From positions 9,074,150 to 9,138,149 of the forward strand of contig CAMGYJ010000004.1 in the NCBI GenBank assembly GCA_946122785.1: a stretch of DNA of 64,000 bases. The letters run 5' to 3'. A program made the position numbers and the translations under genes. Source of the DNA: Linum tenue (taxonomy: Eukaryota; Streptophyta; Magnoliopsida; Malpighiales; Linaceae). The notes under the pieces were generated by a model. That model did not search any database, was not told the DNA's origin, and saw nothing but the letters and a program-made list of their open reading frames with translations. Of the stretch, positions 1 to 11,725 are shown piece after piece (within the stretch, counting starts at the first letter, position 1; each line of letters starts with the position of its first letter).

Positions 1-2233
1 TATGTGCTCAGGGAACTGGAACTCCACAGGGAAGGAATGCATATTAGCAACCTGGCCATGACCAAGAATAAGTCGATCAGAACAGTCAGGGAGGTAACTA
101 GATATTGAGTGGATAAAAGAGCAAATTCTTCTACCTCTCTCGGAGTGAAGTATCTAAGTCCTTGCTCCTTCAGCGGACAAGTTTTACCCTTTTCCACTGG
201 CTGCACATTCATTTTCCACACATCAGGTCAGACATGATAAAACATTCATCGGAGCACCGTCTAGAATGAGTTACAAATTGGTTCAAGTAACCAACTATTG
301 CCAAGGACCCAACGCGAGTAGTCAAGCAACCAGAAACAATGATCTAATGCAATCTATGGCTGGATTCTTTCTACTTAAGGTCCAGAACTGAAAAACTGCT
401 AACTAGCAGGCCTTTAACTACTAAGTCAAAAAGTAAAAAAAATTAAAAAATAAACTTGATGTGCTATACATCAAGGAGTTTAAATATATTAACAGAAGGA
501 TGGGTGGGACTTTACCTGGATAGTAGCCAAAAGCGATCCAGTGCCTTTCACATATCTATAATAACTCTTTGTAAAACAACAGCAACGCTTTGAATCAGGA
601 TAGACAATATCTAGAATCCATAAGGAACTTTGGGAATGAATTTCTTGCTAAAGTTGACGACTGATGAAAATAGAAAGATGACGAGAAAGCACAATAGTTA
701 AAAGGATACCCATAGCACTGCCCCATCTATCGATCAGATTCTGTGGAACCAAATACTGGTCCAACATGCTAAGGCTTCCACTGCCATGGTCCAAAGCTCC
801 AAAATCAATGGCAGAACTACTGGTTGTGATCCTGCCTTCTGCATCTACTAGATCACTCAAGCCCTTGAACTCAAGAAAACATTCTACAGGTTCACAGGAA
901 TCCAGCAACTTGTCCAAGCTTTCTGGTGGTTCCTCGAGTTGACCTAGTAGAATATTTGCATTACACTGAAGTAATGGGATAGGAGACCAGATGAGCCGAT
1001 TATTAAGGACTTGGTGCTGGAAGGATAAAGGTTTTCGTTTGGCCTGCAGGGTGAAGAATATACAGTTAGAATCCAACTCGTTCCACATTTATTTTGTTAT
1101 TTGTTCCCCTGAGACATCTAGCACAATTCAATGACAACAATGAGCATTAAAGGATTGGCATTCTATAATCTGCAGTGACATAAGAATCTAGCAAGAGATG
1201 ACTAATTTCTGACACTATTGAGCATTCAAGGTATGAAATGATAATGGTTTATGAATTATGATAACTAGATGCAAAGAAGTGCGAAGTCGAGCAATCGAAG
1301 GAGGGGGTTCGATGGTTTACCAAGCAAAAGTAGCGTGGCCTGGAATAAGGCACACCAAACTGTAAAGGGCTCAAAATAAATTCTTGGGTAATGAAACCTG
1401 AATTCACTAATATCTCAATCATTTTTGCTCGTGTGTCAGAAGTCTGCAACCAGAAAAGCCAAATCAGTCGAATAACACAAAAGACATTATTGGAGATGAG
1501 AAAACTCAGCAAATGTATTAAGGAGCACACCTCAAATCCTACAACATTTTCCACAAACAGCATACTTGGAGGCCGTTTTGCTTCTTGTATAAGTTCAAGA
1601 ATCCTGAGAAATGAAAAGGCTCTAGCATCACCTGAGTGCTTCTGCAGACCTAATATAAGCATGTTCAGCCAAAGTCATCCATAAATCAAATAACAAAACA
1701 GGAAAAACAAGTGAAATGGGTGTTCTAACCTTGTCTGGTGTAGGGTTGACAAGGAGGTGAAAGAAGCCATGCATCGGCACGGTAGCTATCAAGATCAGAA
1801 GAAGTCAAACTCTGGATATTACCCTGCAATACAATGTTTTCAAGTACTGTTAATCAGTCTAAAGCAAACAATACAACAGAAACTATTTATCTCATCAGCT
1901 TAGATTGGAAAAATGTGCCAAATTACCACACGGTCGATGGTTTTCATACCTGATAAGGGCGATGGCCGAAATTGTGCTCATACACATCGTTGGCTGTGTC
2001 ATTTATGTCAAATGCTTCCACAACTTCTGCTTTCACGCCAGCCTTCATTAGAGAATACCTCTGGACATGACATACAAAACAAAGGAAACATATCACTAGA
2101 TGTACTTCACATGAGCAAGCAGAGGGTGTTAGGATAGAGAAACAGTGTCAATGTGTACCATGCCACCAATGCCACTATAGAATTCAAGGATCCGCCATGG
2201 CTCATCTTTGTGCTTGAGAAAACTTTCCTCCAT
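1..2233 (-). CDS. DNMT2: DNMT2-type tRNA (cytosine-38-C5) methyltransferase, 3' end outside window
   Basis: Transfers a methyl group from S-adenosylmethionine to C38 of tRNA-Asp and related tRNAs (family knowledge). Nine exons on the minus strand: 2159-2233, 1950-2060, 1730-1823, 1531-1649, 1321-1443, 710-1043, 516-610, 135-200 and 1-51, all with GT-AG borders and closing phase (356 codons). The start ATG at 2231-2233 leads into the SAM-binding motif [10 protein letters not shown]. Exon 3 carries the catalytic PPCQPYTRQ, exon 4 has ENVVGFE, exon 5 has [12 protein letters not shown], exon 7 has the Dnmt2 hallmark CFTKSYYRY with GTGS, and exons 8-9 span LRYFTPRE then VANMHSFP. About 25-30 residues including the last conserved motif should lie left of base 1. 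No stop or frameshift is seen, so it looks functional. Confidence 0.95.
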
Positions 2234-2968
2234 GACTAACTATCTCTCACTATATTACTCTCTACTTAACTGAATAAACAAGTTCTCCAGTCCTGTATTC
2301 CGCATTTCCAGAAAATGAATGAAATCAAACTAACGACCATTAGTCACTGTGAGAAAAAAGGTTAACCATACTGCTACAACTGATCAGTAAGCAACTGCAA
2401 AGAGTTTACAGTCTCTGGAGATAAAGCAAAAGCCTGCAACCGAATCAGAATTACATGAAAAGAAATGCATAAGTCAATTGTTTAACAGACACAAGAACCC
2501 TAATGAAAATTTTCGGTCATATGACCTGCTGAACTTTTCATGCTGGCATAAATAGGGCTCACAAACTGAACTGAAACAATTCCAAAGAAAAGACAAGACT
2601 TTATTGAAACCCAGATACTGGGTTCCTAAGAAAAGAGCTACTCTTACCAGTAGTAAGACTTTCAGGGGGCAACTAAAGGCAGCTGCGGGAGGAACGAGAC
2701 GAAGGTAGGCAGGGAGACTGACGGCGGGAACAATCGAGCGGCGCCGAGAACAGTGCGAAGACTTCAACTTCTACAAACCGCCGTTGCCAACTATTGAATT
2801 TGCTGCTCGCCTTTCTTTTGTATTGCTCTATATTTGCTTGACAATTCAGTTCCAGCGCCAAGTCGCCGCCGACGACGACATTCCAGCAAATTGTGACATT
2901 GCCGAAGGGTTCTAACTTGTAAGGATGAACGAAATTATACCTTTGGTGCCTAAAGTTAAGGATTATTG
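2234..2968. other. upstream region of DNMT2
   Basis: This is the 5' flank and probable leader of the minus-strand DNMT2 gene. The stretch 2680-2770 is GC-richer than its surroundings, as expected near a transcription start, and short ORFs here match no family I recognise. The Mutator-like element begins directly beyond it. Confidence 0.5.
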
Positions 2969-3197
2969 TTAAATTTCGGCAAAATACACTGTCATAGCCA
3001 TAACTTTCACGTTTTTTACAAACATAGCCATAACTATTGGAAAACACAAAATAGCCTAAAAATTGGATGCTAGTGTGACAAATCTAGCCATTTCCGTTAG
3101 AAACTTTAACGGTGTTAGAGACTCTGTCAGTTAGGTTAACGTTAGGCTGATTAGGATGCCAAATCATCGCAAACGTCAGCGACAACTCAAACACACT

Positions 3198-3938
3198 TAG
3201 GGGTGGGCAACGGGACGGGACGGGATACCCGTCCCGTTTTAAACGGGTACCCAGTCCCATTTGGAGACCAAAGTCCATCCCATATCCCAAACTTATATGG
3301 GAAACGGGTACCCATTACCCGTGCGGGACGGATAACGGGTACCCATACTACCCATAAAATACCCAAAGTTTAAAATTTAAATGACATCACATTTTCCCAC
3401 TGCATCCCAAAGCATCCATTTTCCCACTGCATAACAGCGAACCAAAGACAAACAAAAGACAAAATCCAGCCAAACAAGGCAAACATCCCAAACCCAAAGC
3501 ATCCAAACATCCAAAGCATCCATTTTCCCTCCGACCTCCCAGAAGTCAGAACAGAGAAGCTGCGCCTGCGCGTCCAGACCAGTCGTGAGTCGTCCAGAGA
3601 ATTGGGCTGCTAGGGCTGCGCGTCCAGTCTCAAGTCAACTCTCACGGTCTCATACTCCCATTGCAGTGGGTAAGGGCCGAAAATTATTGTTGAATTAATG
3701 AATTGGGCTGGGCCTGGGCTGATTTAATAAATCTGTCTTTGTACTTTGAATGGGTAGAACGGGTACCCATATTACCCAAACGGGTATTAGCGGGTAACCC
3801 GCGGGTACCCATATTAGGACAGTACAATTCCAAGTCCCATCCGTTTACAATATTGCGGGTAATATGGGTACCCGTAACCCTTAAAAACGGGACGGGTACG
3901 GGTATACCCAAATACCCGTTTCCCGTTGCCCACCCCTA
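3198..3938. mobile_element. hAT-type non-autonomous element nested in the Mutator-like element
   Basis: The termini are TAGGGGTGGGCAACGGG and its inverse CCCGTTGCCCACCCCTA, with a perfect 8-bp target duplication AACACACT at 3190-3197 and 3939-3946, the hAT hallmark. Subterminal regions are crowded with GGGTACCC/CCCGTCCC-type motifs in both orientations. No transposase ORF is present at 741 bp. Confidence 0.9.
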
Positions 3939-4384
3939 AACACACTTGTCATGTAGATGCCATGTCATATTTCAATAAAAATAAAAAATAAAAATTCTTT
4001 CCGTCACATTGATTTCTTTTGCATCGCCAGTGGCTCAAGGCCTCCATCCTCCATAGCTCGCCGAACACAGTAGCTGATCGAAAAAATAGAAGAAAAAACC
4101 CATCTTTGCGAATCTCTCCATCATCATCTCGACTTCTGCACACAAAGTTTTCACTGGACCAATAATAACCTAAAACCCATCTCTGGCGTTCATCCAAACC
4201 CCCCCAAATTGAATAACCCATATGTTTGGGGCTGCCATTATCATACTGGAATCAGACGAGAAGAGAAGCTGGAGTCAGTCTTGAGCCGGAGTGGGTCTTC
4301 TTCAGCAACGACTGCAATGGTGGGCGCTTCTTCTTTGTTTGAATCTGTCAGCGGTAGGGGTGGATGAGTTGTTGGCGGCGGTGG

Positions 4385-4685
4385 CGACATCGTGATGGCG
4401 ACGATCGACGTCTTGTTGCTGCTGCTGGATCTGGACGTAGAAAACGTGGCCGAGATACAAGAACGGAGCACCGCTAACCCCCGCCATCGCTGTCGTCGTC
4501 ATCGGACCTTGCCGTTGCAGCCTTCAGATCTGAGTTGTCGGCGACGGTGGCGACGGTCGACGTCTTGTTGCTGTTGCTGGATCTGGACGGAGAAAATGTG
4601 GCCGAGAAACGAGAACGAAGCATCGCTAACCCCTGCCGCCACTGTCATCGTCATCGGACCTTGCCGTTGCAGCCTTCAGATCTGC
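4385..4685. repeat. Tandem duplication with 152-bp period
   Basis: Two diverged copies of a GC-rich segment lie head to tail. For example CGTCTTGTTGCTG occurs at 4409 and again at 4561, and the block ending CCTTCAGATCTG recurs at the same spacing. It lies inside the Mutator-like element. Open frames across it in several phases are a by-product of the GC-rich composition. Confidence 0.8.
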
Positions 4686-5153
4686 TGCACCTCCTCCATC
4701 GATTTGTCACCAACCCAGATCCCCAATGTCAATTTCCCCATCTGCGTTGCTGTTAAATTAAGCCCGCTTCCGTCCCTTCCAACAATCGAAGCGTCGTCCC
4801 TCACCAATACAGATCGTACGATTTTACTATCTGATGGAAAATGGAATAGCAATTGAGAAGAGAGGGGAAACATCTTTGTGACGGGAGAGGAAAGATGAGA
4901 GAGGGGAGAGAAAATAAAAAATTAAATAAATTAATTTTTATGTTTTTTTATATTTTTTTCTCTATAATCCACGTCGGTTGGTGGGGTAAATCAATCGCCA
5001 ACTCAGCTTCTTCTGTTAGTCCAGTCATAACGTCAACTGACGTCGTTAACAAAATGGACGGAATTGGCTATTTTGTGTTTTCGGATAGTTATAGTTATAT
5101 TTGTCACAAACGTGAAAGTTATGCCTATACAAGTGTATTTTGCCTTAAATTTC

Positions 5154-5942
5154 CCCTTCACTTTTTTTCCTGTTTTTCAGTTGAAATTCTAAAAGTGTAA
5201 GATAAAGAAAAGGGAAGGACAAAAATTGATCTAGATAAAATTTGGGTTAGACATATCACAAACATAATATGAATAGTGGAGAGTATGCTTCTAAACAAAG
5301 TAGTTCTATCCCTAAAAAAAAGTAATTGTAAGTTTGTAACATAGACGTCTCGCAAACATAATTTGCAAAATGAATAATATTCTAAAATTTTACACGAGAA
5401 AGTAGGGGAGGAAAAAAAATCTTCCAAGATTATTTAAGGTAATACATAATTGAACTTGTGCTAAAAACCTCATTTCAAGAATGACTTGTCATAGTTGTAT
5501 TTCCTCAAACAACAACAAAAAAAAAAGTAGTTACGTATTGGACACTTAACCAAATCACACACATTTGTGGTTTACATCCAAAATATCAACAGAAAATAAA
5601 AACATCTTCAAATTTAAATTTATCAACATAGACTACTAGCAATCTAACACCCAAAGTAACAAGGTGAAGAGTTACACCCAGCCCATTTTATTCCACACCA
5701 AAAGGCAGATTAATTGCTTATAACTCCACCTAAAAACACCAAAATCCAAAGTACAAAATGGTGCAAATGTGTTAAGAAGTTCCATGTCATCTAAGTTAAG
5801 ACGACAAAATTTATTCTCTCGCTGAGTCGATTTTCGATTGAATTCACTCGTCTGTTTAGCTCGTAGAATTGCGTTATCGAAAAGGAGCTCAAATCACGAT
5901 CTTTTTCGCGTTCACCAAAAGGCGGCTTCTTTACGTTAGATC
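5154..5942. other. AT-rich spacer downstream of the ammonium transporter
   Basis: The region between the right target duplication of the Mutator-like element and the AMT stop codon should hold the AMT 3' UTR and polyadenylation signals on the minus strand. I see no gene or repeat of note. Confidence 0.5.
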
Positions 5943-7932
5943 CTACATGCTCAAATCTCTCTGTTCATGCTTCTCCCCACTGCCCCAAATCGCATAGGCC
6001 TCCTCCCCGTGCGCCGCCTCGTCCCCGATCTCCATGTCCTCCTCCGACATCCTCAGCGGCACCACCAGCTGAATCAGCAGACAAATGATGGAGGTGGTGA
6101 CGACGTTGAGGCACACGACGAAGACGATGCCCAGCAGCTGGACCCCGACCTGGCGAAAGCCCAGCCGGAGTTGGCCCATGTTGAAGCCGTAGAACAGGCC
6201 CATGTACTCCCCGTACGTGGCGTAGAACAGGTCGTTGAGCTTGGGCTCGGCGAACAGGCCCGTCAGGATCCCGCCCAGCGAGCCCGCCACCGCGTGGGTG
6301 TGGAACACGGCCATCGTGTCGTCCACCTTCTGGAGGAGCTCCCAGTTCTTGTGGACCACCATCATCGTGAACCACGGGATCGAGCCCGAACACAGGCCCA
6401 TTATGATTGCGGCCCATCCTTGCACCACGCCTGTGGTGGTAAACAAAATCAAATACAGTCAACTAGATGAATCACTAATCGGTAAAATGTTACAAGTAAA
6501 TCAATCGTATAATAATTACTTACCGGCGGCAGGGGTGATGCACACCAAGCCGGTGATCATGCCCTGGATGGCGCCGATGATGGAAGATTTCCGGAAGAAG
6601 ATGATGTCCAGCGTAAGCCACGTCAGCAGGCTTGTGGCTGTGCAGACGTGTGTGTTCAGCACTGCCAGCGAGGCGTCCACGTTGACTGCAAACGGGTCGC
6701 CGCCGTTGAACCCAGTCCAGCCCATCCACAGCATTCCGGCGCCGAATAGCATCAGGATGATGTTGTTCGGCGGGAACCTCTCCCTGTCCTTTGTCAAACG
6801 TGGCCCAACCTGTCAAAAGAAAATGAGAATGTGACCAAAAAATCAACTGGTACGATAACTCGAATTAAAAATTAATTCATATGTGTTAAACGTCTGCACA
6901 AATTTGAATATCATGTACTTAACAAATAAAGGTTAACAAGATTCGAACATACAATCTCTTAGTCACAGAAAGCTGTCATACAATGTCAAGAACCAATCTG
7001 TCCAAATAACTTGAATTGAGTTGTTGGGAGAGGTCGATGTATAGTAGTTAATCAGTTTCTTACACGTTGTACCAAACAAAAACTAACTAATCTATATGTT
7101 TTAAAGACAACGACTTACATTAGAAATCGTGAAAATTTGAACACGTAACCTCAAACACAAATTAATTATAATATCATGTTATAAACCAACTGATACGAAT
7201 AACTCATGGAAGTCATTATATAGTTAAACATTTATCATAACACAAAAATATTTTTCACACGATGAATCTTCTCAGGATAGGGATAATATATAAAATACGT
7301 ACCCAGTAGGCAGCAGTGAAGCCGGCGACACCAGACGACAAATGAATCACATACCCACCGGAATAATCAATGAGCCCCTTCTTGAACAAGAACCCATTGG
7401 GGCAAAATATCGTAAAAGCCCCAATCGTGTACGAAAACGTCAGCCAGAGCGGCACGAACATCATCCAGGCGTAGAAATTCATCCTCCCCAGCACCGCGCC
7501 GGCGATCAAGATCAACGTAATGGCGGCGAACACGAACTGGAAGTAGACCATCGTAGCGTTGGGGAACTTGTAGCCTCCGTACGTCTGCTGGAGGAGGAAG
7601 TCCTGGGTGAGCGCCACGTTGGGCTTCCCCCAAAACGGCAGCAACGTGTCGCCAAACGACATCCGGTACCCCCAGGAGACCCAGCAGAAGAGCACGCACG
7701 CGAAGGCGTAGAGGGCCATAAAGGCCGAGTTCACGGCCCACTTCTTCTTGACCCCGCCGCCGTACAGGATGATCAGGCCCGGCACGCTCTGCAGGCCCAC
7801 TAAAGTGGCTGCGGTGAGCTGCCACGCGTTGTCGCCTTTGCTCATCCATTCCGGGCTGCCTTCGTCTGCGGCCAGGTTCAGCGGGAGCACGAATGGGGCC
7901 GGCGCCGCCGCGGAGATGGCCGAGTAATTCAT
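5943..7932 (-). CDS. AMT2-subfamily (AMT3/AMT4-like) high-affinity ammonium transporter
   Basis: Polytopic membrane channel/transporter moving ammonium across the plasma membrane. Three exons: 7303-7932 (630 nt), 6524-6809 (286 nt) and 5943-6430 (488 nt), total 467 aa, matching the usual 460-490 aa. I choose the ATG at 7930-7932 (MNYSAIS) over an in-frame ATG 13 codons upstream because family members start shortly before [17 protein letters not shown]. Visible hallmarks are [10 protein letters not shown] with the first pore histidine, VFHTHAVAG with the second, [10 protein letters not shown], and the C-terminal trans-activation region ending [16 protein letters not shown]. The intron pattern and sequence place it in the AMT2-like rather than AMT1 subfamily; the exact subclade needs a tree. 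No disruption is seen. A TATA-like box lies about 90 bp upstream of the start. Confidence 0.95.
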
Positions 7933-8022
7933 CCCCTCCTCTAGTAGTTTCTCTCTTCTTGTTTTGATCAACGTTACGTTGACGTTGAGTTAGTAATTAT
8001 TGGGGTGTGGAATGTAGTTTTG

Positions 8023-8032
8023 TATTTATATA
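8023..8032 (-). promoter_or_regulatory. TATA-like box of the ammonium transporter gene
   Basis: On the minus strand this reads TATATAAATA, about 90 bp before the AMT start codon, a normal spacing for a short plant leader. Confidence 0.55.
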
Positions 8033-9561
8033 TGTTGTTGAATAATGTTGGGGGTGTTTGGTTTGGGCTGGCGGGGAAACTGTAGGTGTTTTACCGGCGT
8101 TGTCTATGTTGGGATCCAAGAATTATAGGCCAGATCGAAAGCTTCCCAATTGAGCCTTGTTGGGCGATGATTCTGATCTAAGCGGCGCTTCATTTTTGTT
8201 ATTTTAATGGTGAAGAATTCTTAGGACAGATCAATGAACGCATTCCTCTCCTTTCTCAAGATTCAACTTGCATACAGTGACTGGATATATTGTTGAGAAA
8301 TATTCTGTACTAATCTGTATGATTCAAACCATATGTCATCCTCACCAAAAGTGTATAGACAGTAAGCATATATATGTCGGACTAAAACTTGGGTGATTGA
8401 TCGAAATGGGCAGTTAATTTTGAGCAAGTAAGTAAACGGAATGGTCACATTGTGTTGTTTTTGTTGTCTTTTTAAGTCTTTTGAATCTTGGATAAAAAAG
8501 CATTAGTGGAAGCAAACTTAATATTGAAATCAAACACAAAAAAAAGAGAAGGAACAAACATAAAAAACACACACCAAATTTACACGGAAAACCCTAAAAA
8601 ACGAACGAACAAAAATTAGGTGATCTTAATGCCTAAGTGGAACTAGACATGATTAATCGGCGTGAGACATGATTAATCAAAGTAATGTCCACTTAAGCTA
8701 CTTGTGAACTAAGGATTAACAAAAGGACAACTAATCTTTCCAAAACGATGTCATCTCTATTTTCCTTGTATTAGATGCGTTCTTCACTCCACCTTCTTTG
8801 ATTTGGAACTGCAATTTTAGGTCAAATAGACAAAGTCTAAAAAAATCAAAAATCACACGAATTCTCATTGTCGTTTCATTCCCTTTGCCCTCTGTCCTGC
8901 TTTTTGTTGTTACCGACTTCAGAGCACCCCCAAACCAATAATATTTCAATTCTTCTCCAGTTCAAGTTGACCCAACCCTCTGGCCTATTTTTTCGCCATC
9001 GTCGACCAAAGAGCAGCCACAACCAACGACTTCTTCATTTCTTCTCCAGCTCTGGTCGACCAGACCCTCTGTAATTTGCCCTGACCCGTCCATGTACTGT
9101 CTCAGACCCTGTCTGACCCGTCCCTGAAGGGTCAAGATGTATAACTGACCCGTCTCTGTCTCCTTCTTTACCATGTCTGACCCTCAAGGGATCGGACGGG
9201 TAGGGTCGGGTCAGTGGGTCAACCCTAATCTACACACTACTTTTTTACAAATTACATTTTGATACCCAAATTATTATTTTTTACAATTTAGTACCTAAAA
9301 TTTATTTTTTTACAAATAAATCCTTCAATTTTGATGGTAATATTACATTTTGGTACCCGTTTTATTTTTGCAATTTAGTACCTAAACTTTTTAAACTTTT
9401 ACAAAGAGATCCAATATGGTATGAGATATTTGTTGTTACTAAGGGTCACATGGTCAAAAAGTGACCCGTCCCTAAGTTGACCCGACCCGTCCCGACCCTT
9501 ATAGGGTAAAAAGCTGACCCGTCCCTAAACTGACCCTATAGACAAACTGACCCGTCCCAAC
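8033..9561. other. Intergenic region with degenerate transposon remains
   Basis: The first kilobase is unannotated AT-rich sequence upstream of AMT. From about 8,960 to 9,560 there are many GACCCGTCCC/GGGTCGGGTCAG motifs, like the subterminal repeats of the adjacent hAT elements, and a stretch at 9,240-9,420 rich in TTTGGTACC-like units. I take these as decayed non-autonomous DNA transposons without recognisable intact ends. No gene was recognised. Confidence 0.45.
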
Positions 9562-10158
9562 TAGGGATGGCAATGGGTCGGGTTTTGCCAAACATAAACA
9601 CAAACCCATGGGTTTATTAGTGAAAAAAAGGGGTAAAACTCACTGGGTTTGAAAAACTCAAACCCAACCGCTGAGGTATCCGCGGGTTCATGGGTACCCA
9701 TGGGTTTTTGTGGTAAAAAATTTACAATAACAAGTTTCTATCAAAATAAAAGTCAAATATCAACACCAATCTAGAAAACTCAAGAAAATTGAAGCAAATC
9801 ACAAATTATATATAAACAACATGATTAATTGAAATCTTCTTCCTCCTTGTCAATTAAGCTTCTTCACTCTGCACTCGATAATATCAACTTCATTCTAGAC
9901 AATTAGAAAGAAAAAATTAGACATGTCTCCACAAACATAAAGAAAATTAGTTGTTTAGAATATTAAATATACCGGGAAAATTAATTATATGGGTGTGGGC
10001 GGGTACCCATCGGGCGGGTTTACCTAAACTCAAACCCAACCCAACCCGGTGAATAGTGATCTGGTTTAAACCCAAAACCCGTCAATACGGGTTAACCAGC
10101 GTTGACCAGGTTGGGTCGGGTAGGGTACCCGTGGGTTCGGGTTTTGTTGCCATCCCTA
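9562..10158. mobile_element. Small hAT-type non-autonomous element
   Basis: The inverted termini are TAGGGATGGCAA and TTGCCATCCCTA, with subterminal GGGTACCC/CCCATGGG motifs. The flanking 8-mers GTCCCAAC and ATCCCGAC differ at two positions, compatible with an aged hAT target duplication. It sits inside a block of related GACCCGTCCC-rich sequence that continues to about 10,220. Confidence 0.7.
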
Positions 10159-10696
10159 ATCCCGACCCTCAGGGACGGGACGGGTCAGTGGGTTTTTAGG
10201 GTCAAATTTACACCCCTACTCCGCATTGCTCTTCATCATCGTCACTTCAGATCAAGCCAACCCACGACTTATATAATCCTGCGAGTCTAAAAAATCATGA
10301 CATATTTTGTTTCTCGTTAAGAGTTCGCTAAATTACTAATCATTTAAAATTGAACTTAGTTAAAAAAAATATTATAAAATTGTTATTTTTACCAAAAATT
10401 TTATATATTGACTTAAAACGCCAAATGCATTATTTAGTAGGGGTGTTCAAATGGTTACCATGGTTATTACCAAATCAAATAAGGCTAAATTTCATTAACC
10501 AGGAAATACAATATCATAACCAAACCGTCCAAACTAATACAACAACCAAATTAACCAAACTAAAATTTAATCGGTTTGGTTAATTGGTTAACCAGATTAA
10601 CCAATATAAAATCATATAATCATTAAGTGAGAAAATTCTCGGTTAAATTATCAATTCAAAAAAAATATAATGAATAAAACATTCTCATAAAAAAAG
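10159..10696. other. Spacer with possible hAT end
   Basis: The remainder of the GACCCGTCCC-rich sequence runs to about 10,220, then AT-rich DNA. At 10,438 a segment starting TAGGGGTGTTCAAATGGTTA, followed by many AACCAAA motifs, may be the left end of a further hAT element. Similar AACCAAACC-rich sequence ends near 23,880 on the other side of the composite. The pairing of these ends is uncertain. Confidence 0.3.
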
Positions 10697-11025
10697 GGGT
10701 AAATTGCAAGGTTAGTCACTGAAATTACTAAAAAAGTTTATGTTTGGTCACTAAAAATATTTAATTCCATTAGTGGTCACTAGCTTTAGTAAAACATTTC
10801 ATATTTGGTCACTCTCTGTTACCTTCCGTCAGTCTCCGTTAACACTATCAATTATTTGCTGACGTGGCTAACAGACTCGCCTTGTCACATATTTTTAACC
10901 TGAAAAACAGAAAAACTACCCCTGTCAATTAATTAAAACTTAACCATCTGATCCCGATAAAAAAACCATCTAACCAGTAACCCAATGATCACGACCCAAC
11001 CCAAATTAAAACCCATGTTTCTCTT
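10697..11025 (+). repeat. Left terminal inverted repeat of the split Mutator-like element
   Basis: Matches the reverse complement of 22,945-23,273, including shared blocks GTTTGGTCACTAAAAATAT-like, CCGTCAGTCTCCGTTAACA and GACCCAACC. Confidence 0.8.
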
Positions 11026-11725
11026 TTCCGTTACCCAACCCAAGCACTGATTTCCCCAAAAAAAATCCCCTTTTTCTTCCCCGAAATCACTGGTATATGT
11101 TCTTGCTTAGATTGCACACATGCCGGAGAAATTAGGGTGAACTCTCGTAGATCCTCCTCCAAGGCCTTCACATGGATTTTCCGGCCATTTTCTCCTCCTC
11201 CCCTGCAGCTGCAGCTGATGCTCCCGTGAGTCCGATTCTTCCTCTGTTCGGGATACGCTTAGCGGCAGCCGGAATGGCTCCGCCGGGAGCTTGCCGGAAG
11301 ATGGGTTGTTGCAGATGCCGGCGCGAGGGAAAGAAAAGTCGAGCGGCGCTGCGGAGTGGGTGTAGGCGGAGCTCGAGGCTAATTTAACTTCCTTCTTCAC
11401 GAACTCAACCATCCTTCAACATCCCAGATCTATTATGTTTGGCTCCACCAACGAAATCGACAAACCCCTATATTATCTTCAACCCTAGAAGTACGATCTT
11501 CCTTTACCGTTGCCAACACCGCGAAGAGAGCAACTGGAGCTCGATGAGTTCACCGCGGAGGGAGGTGAGAGGCGGCATCTGGAGAGGGAGAACGAGAGAT
11601 CATCGTTGTGTTTTGTATTTAGGGTTTTGGATTTTGTACTATTTAATTTCATGTACTGATTTAGTGATGAATTTATTAGGAAGGCAGGAAGTTTAGTTTG
11701 GATATGGAGAAGTCAGAGAGGTATG

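Larger units (their letters stand above)
2978..5144. mobile_element. Non-autonomous Mutator-like element with long TIRs and 9-bp TSD
   Basis: The ends are inverted repeats of about 110 bp: left GGCAAAATACACTGTCATAG, right (reverse complement) GGCAAAATACACTTGTATAG, continuing through matching AACTTTCACGTTT and AAAACACAAAATAGCC blocks. It is flanked by a perfect 9-bp target duplication TTAAATTTC (2969-2977 and 5145-5153), which fits the Mutator superfamily. No transposase is seen inside. The interior holds a nested hAT element and a GC-rich part with a tandem duplication, so it may carry captured host sequence. The small ORFs inside are not convincing genes. Confidence 0.85.

Noticed and set aside
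1391..1684. Plus-strand ORF over the DNMT2 exons
   Set aside because: Antisense shadow of DNMT2 exons 4 and 5, which carry conserved motifs.
3198..3938. GGGTACCC-rich repeats considered as a CRISPR-like or regulatory array
   Set aside because: Terminal inverted repeats and an 8-bp duplication show it is a hAT element.
4392..4856. 154-codon ORF rich in Arg, Cys and Ser
   Set aside because: Sits in the tandem-duplicated GC-rich transposon interior, with open frames in other phases; no domain.
5965..6846. Long ORFs in alternative frames over the ammonium transporter exons, both strands
   Set aside because: They overlap real AMT exons with conserved motifs and arise from the GC-rich codon use of that gene.
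6940..7190. Sequences resembling tRNA T-arm (GATTCGAACAT) in the first AMT intron
   Set aside because: No cloverleaf can be completed; such motifs are common in decayed plant repeats.
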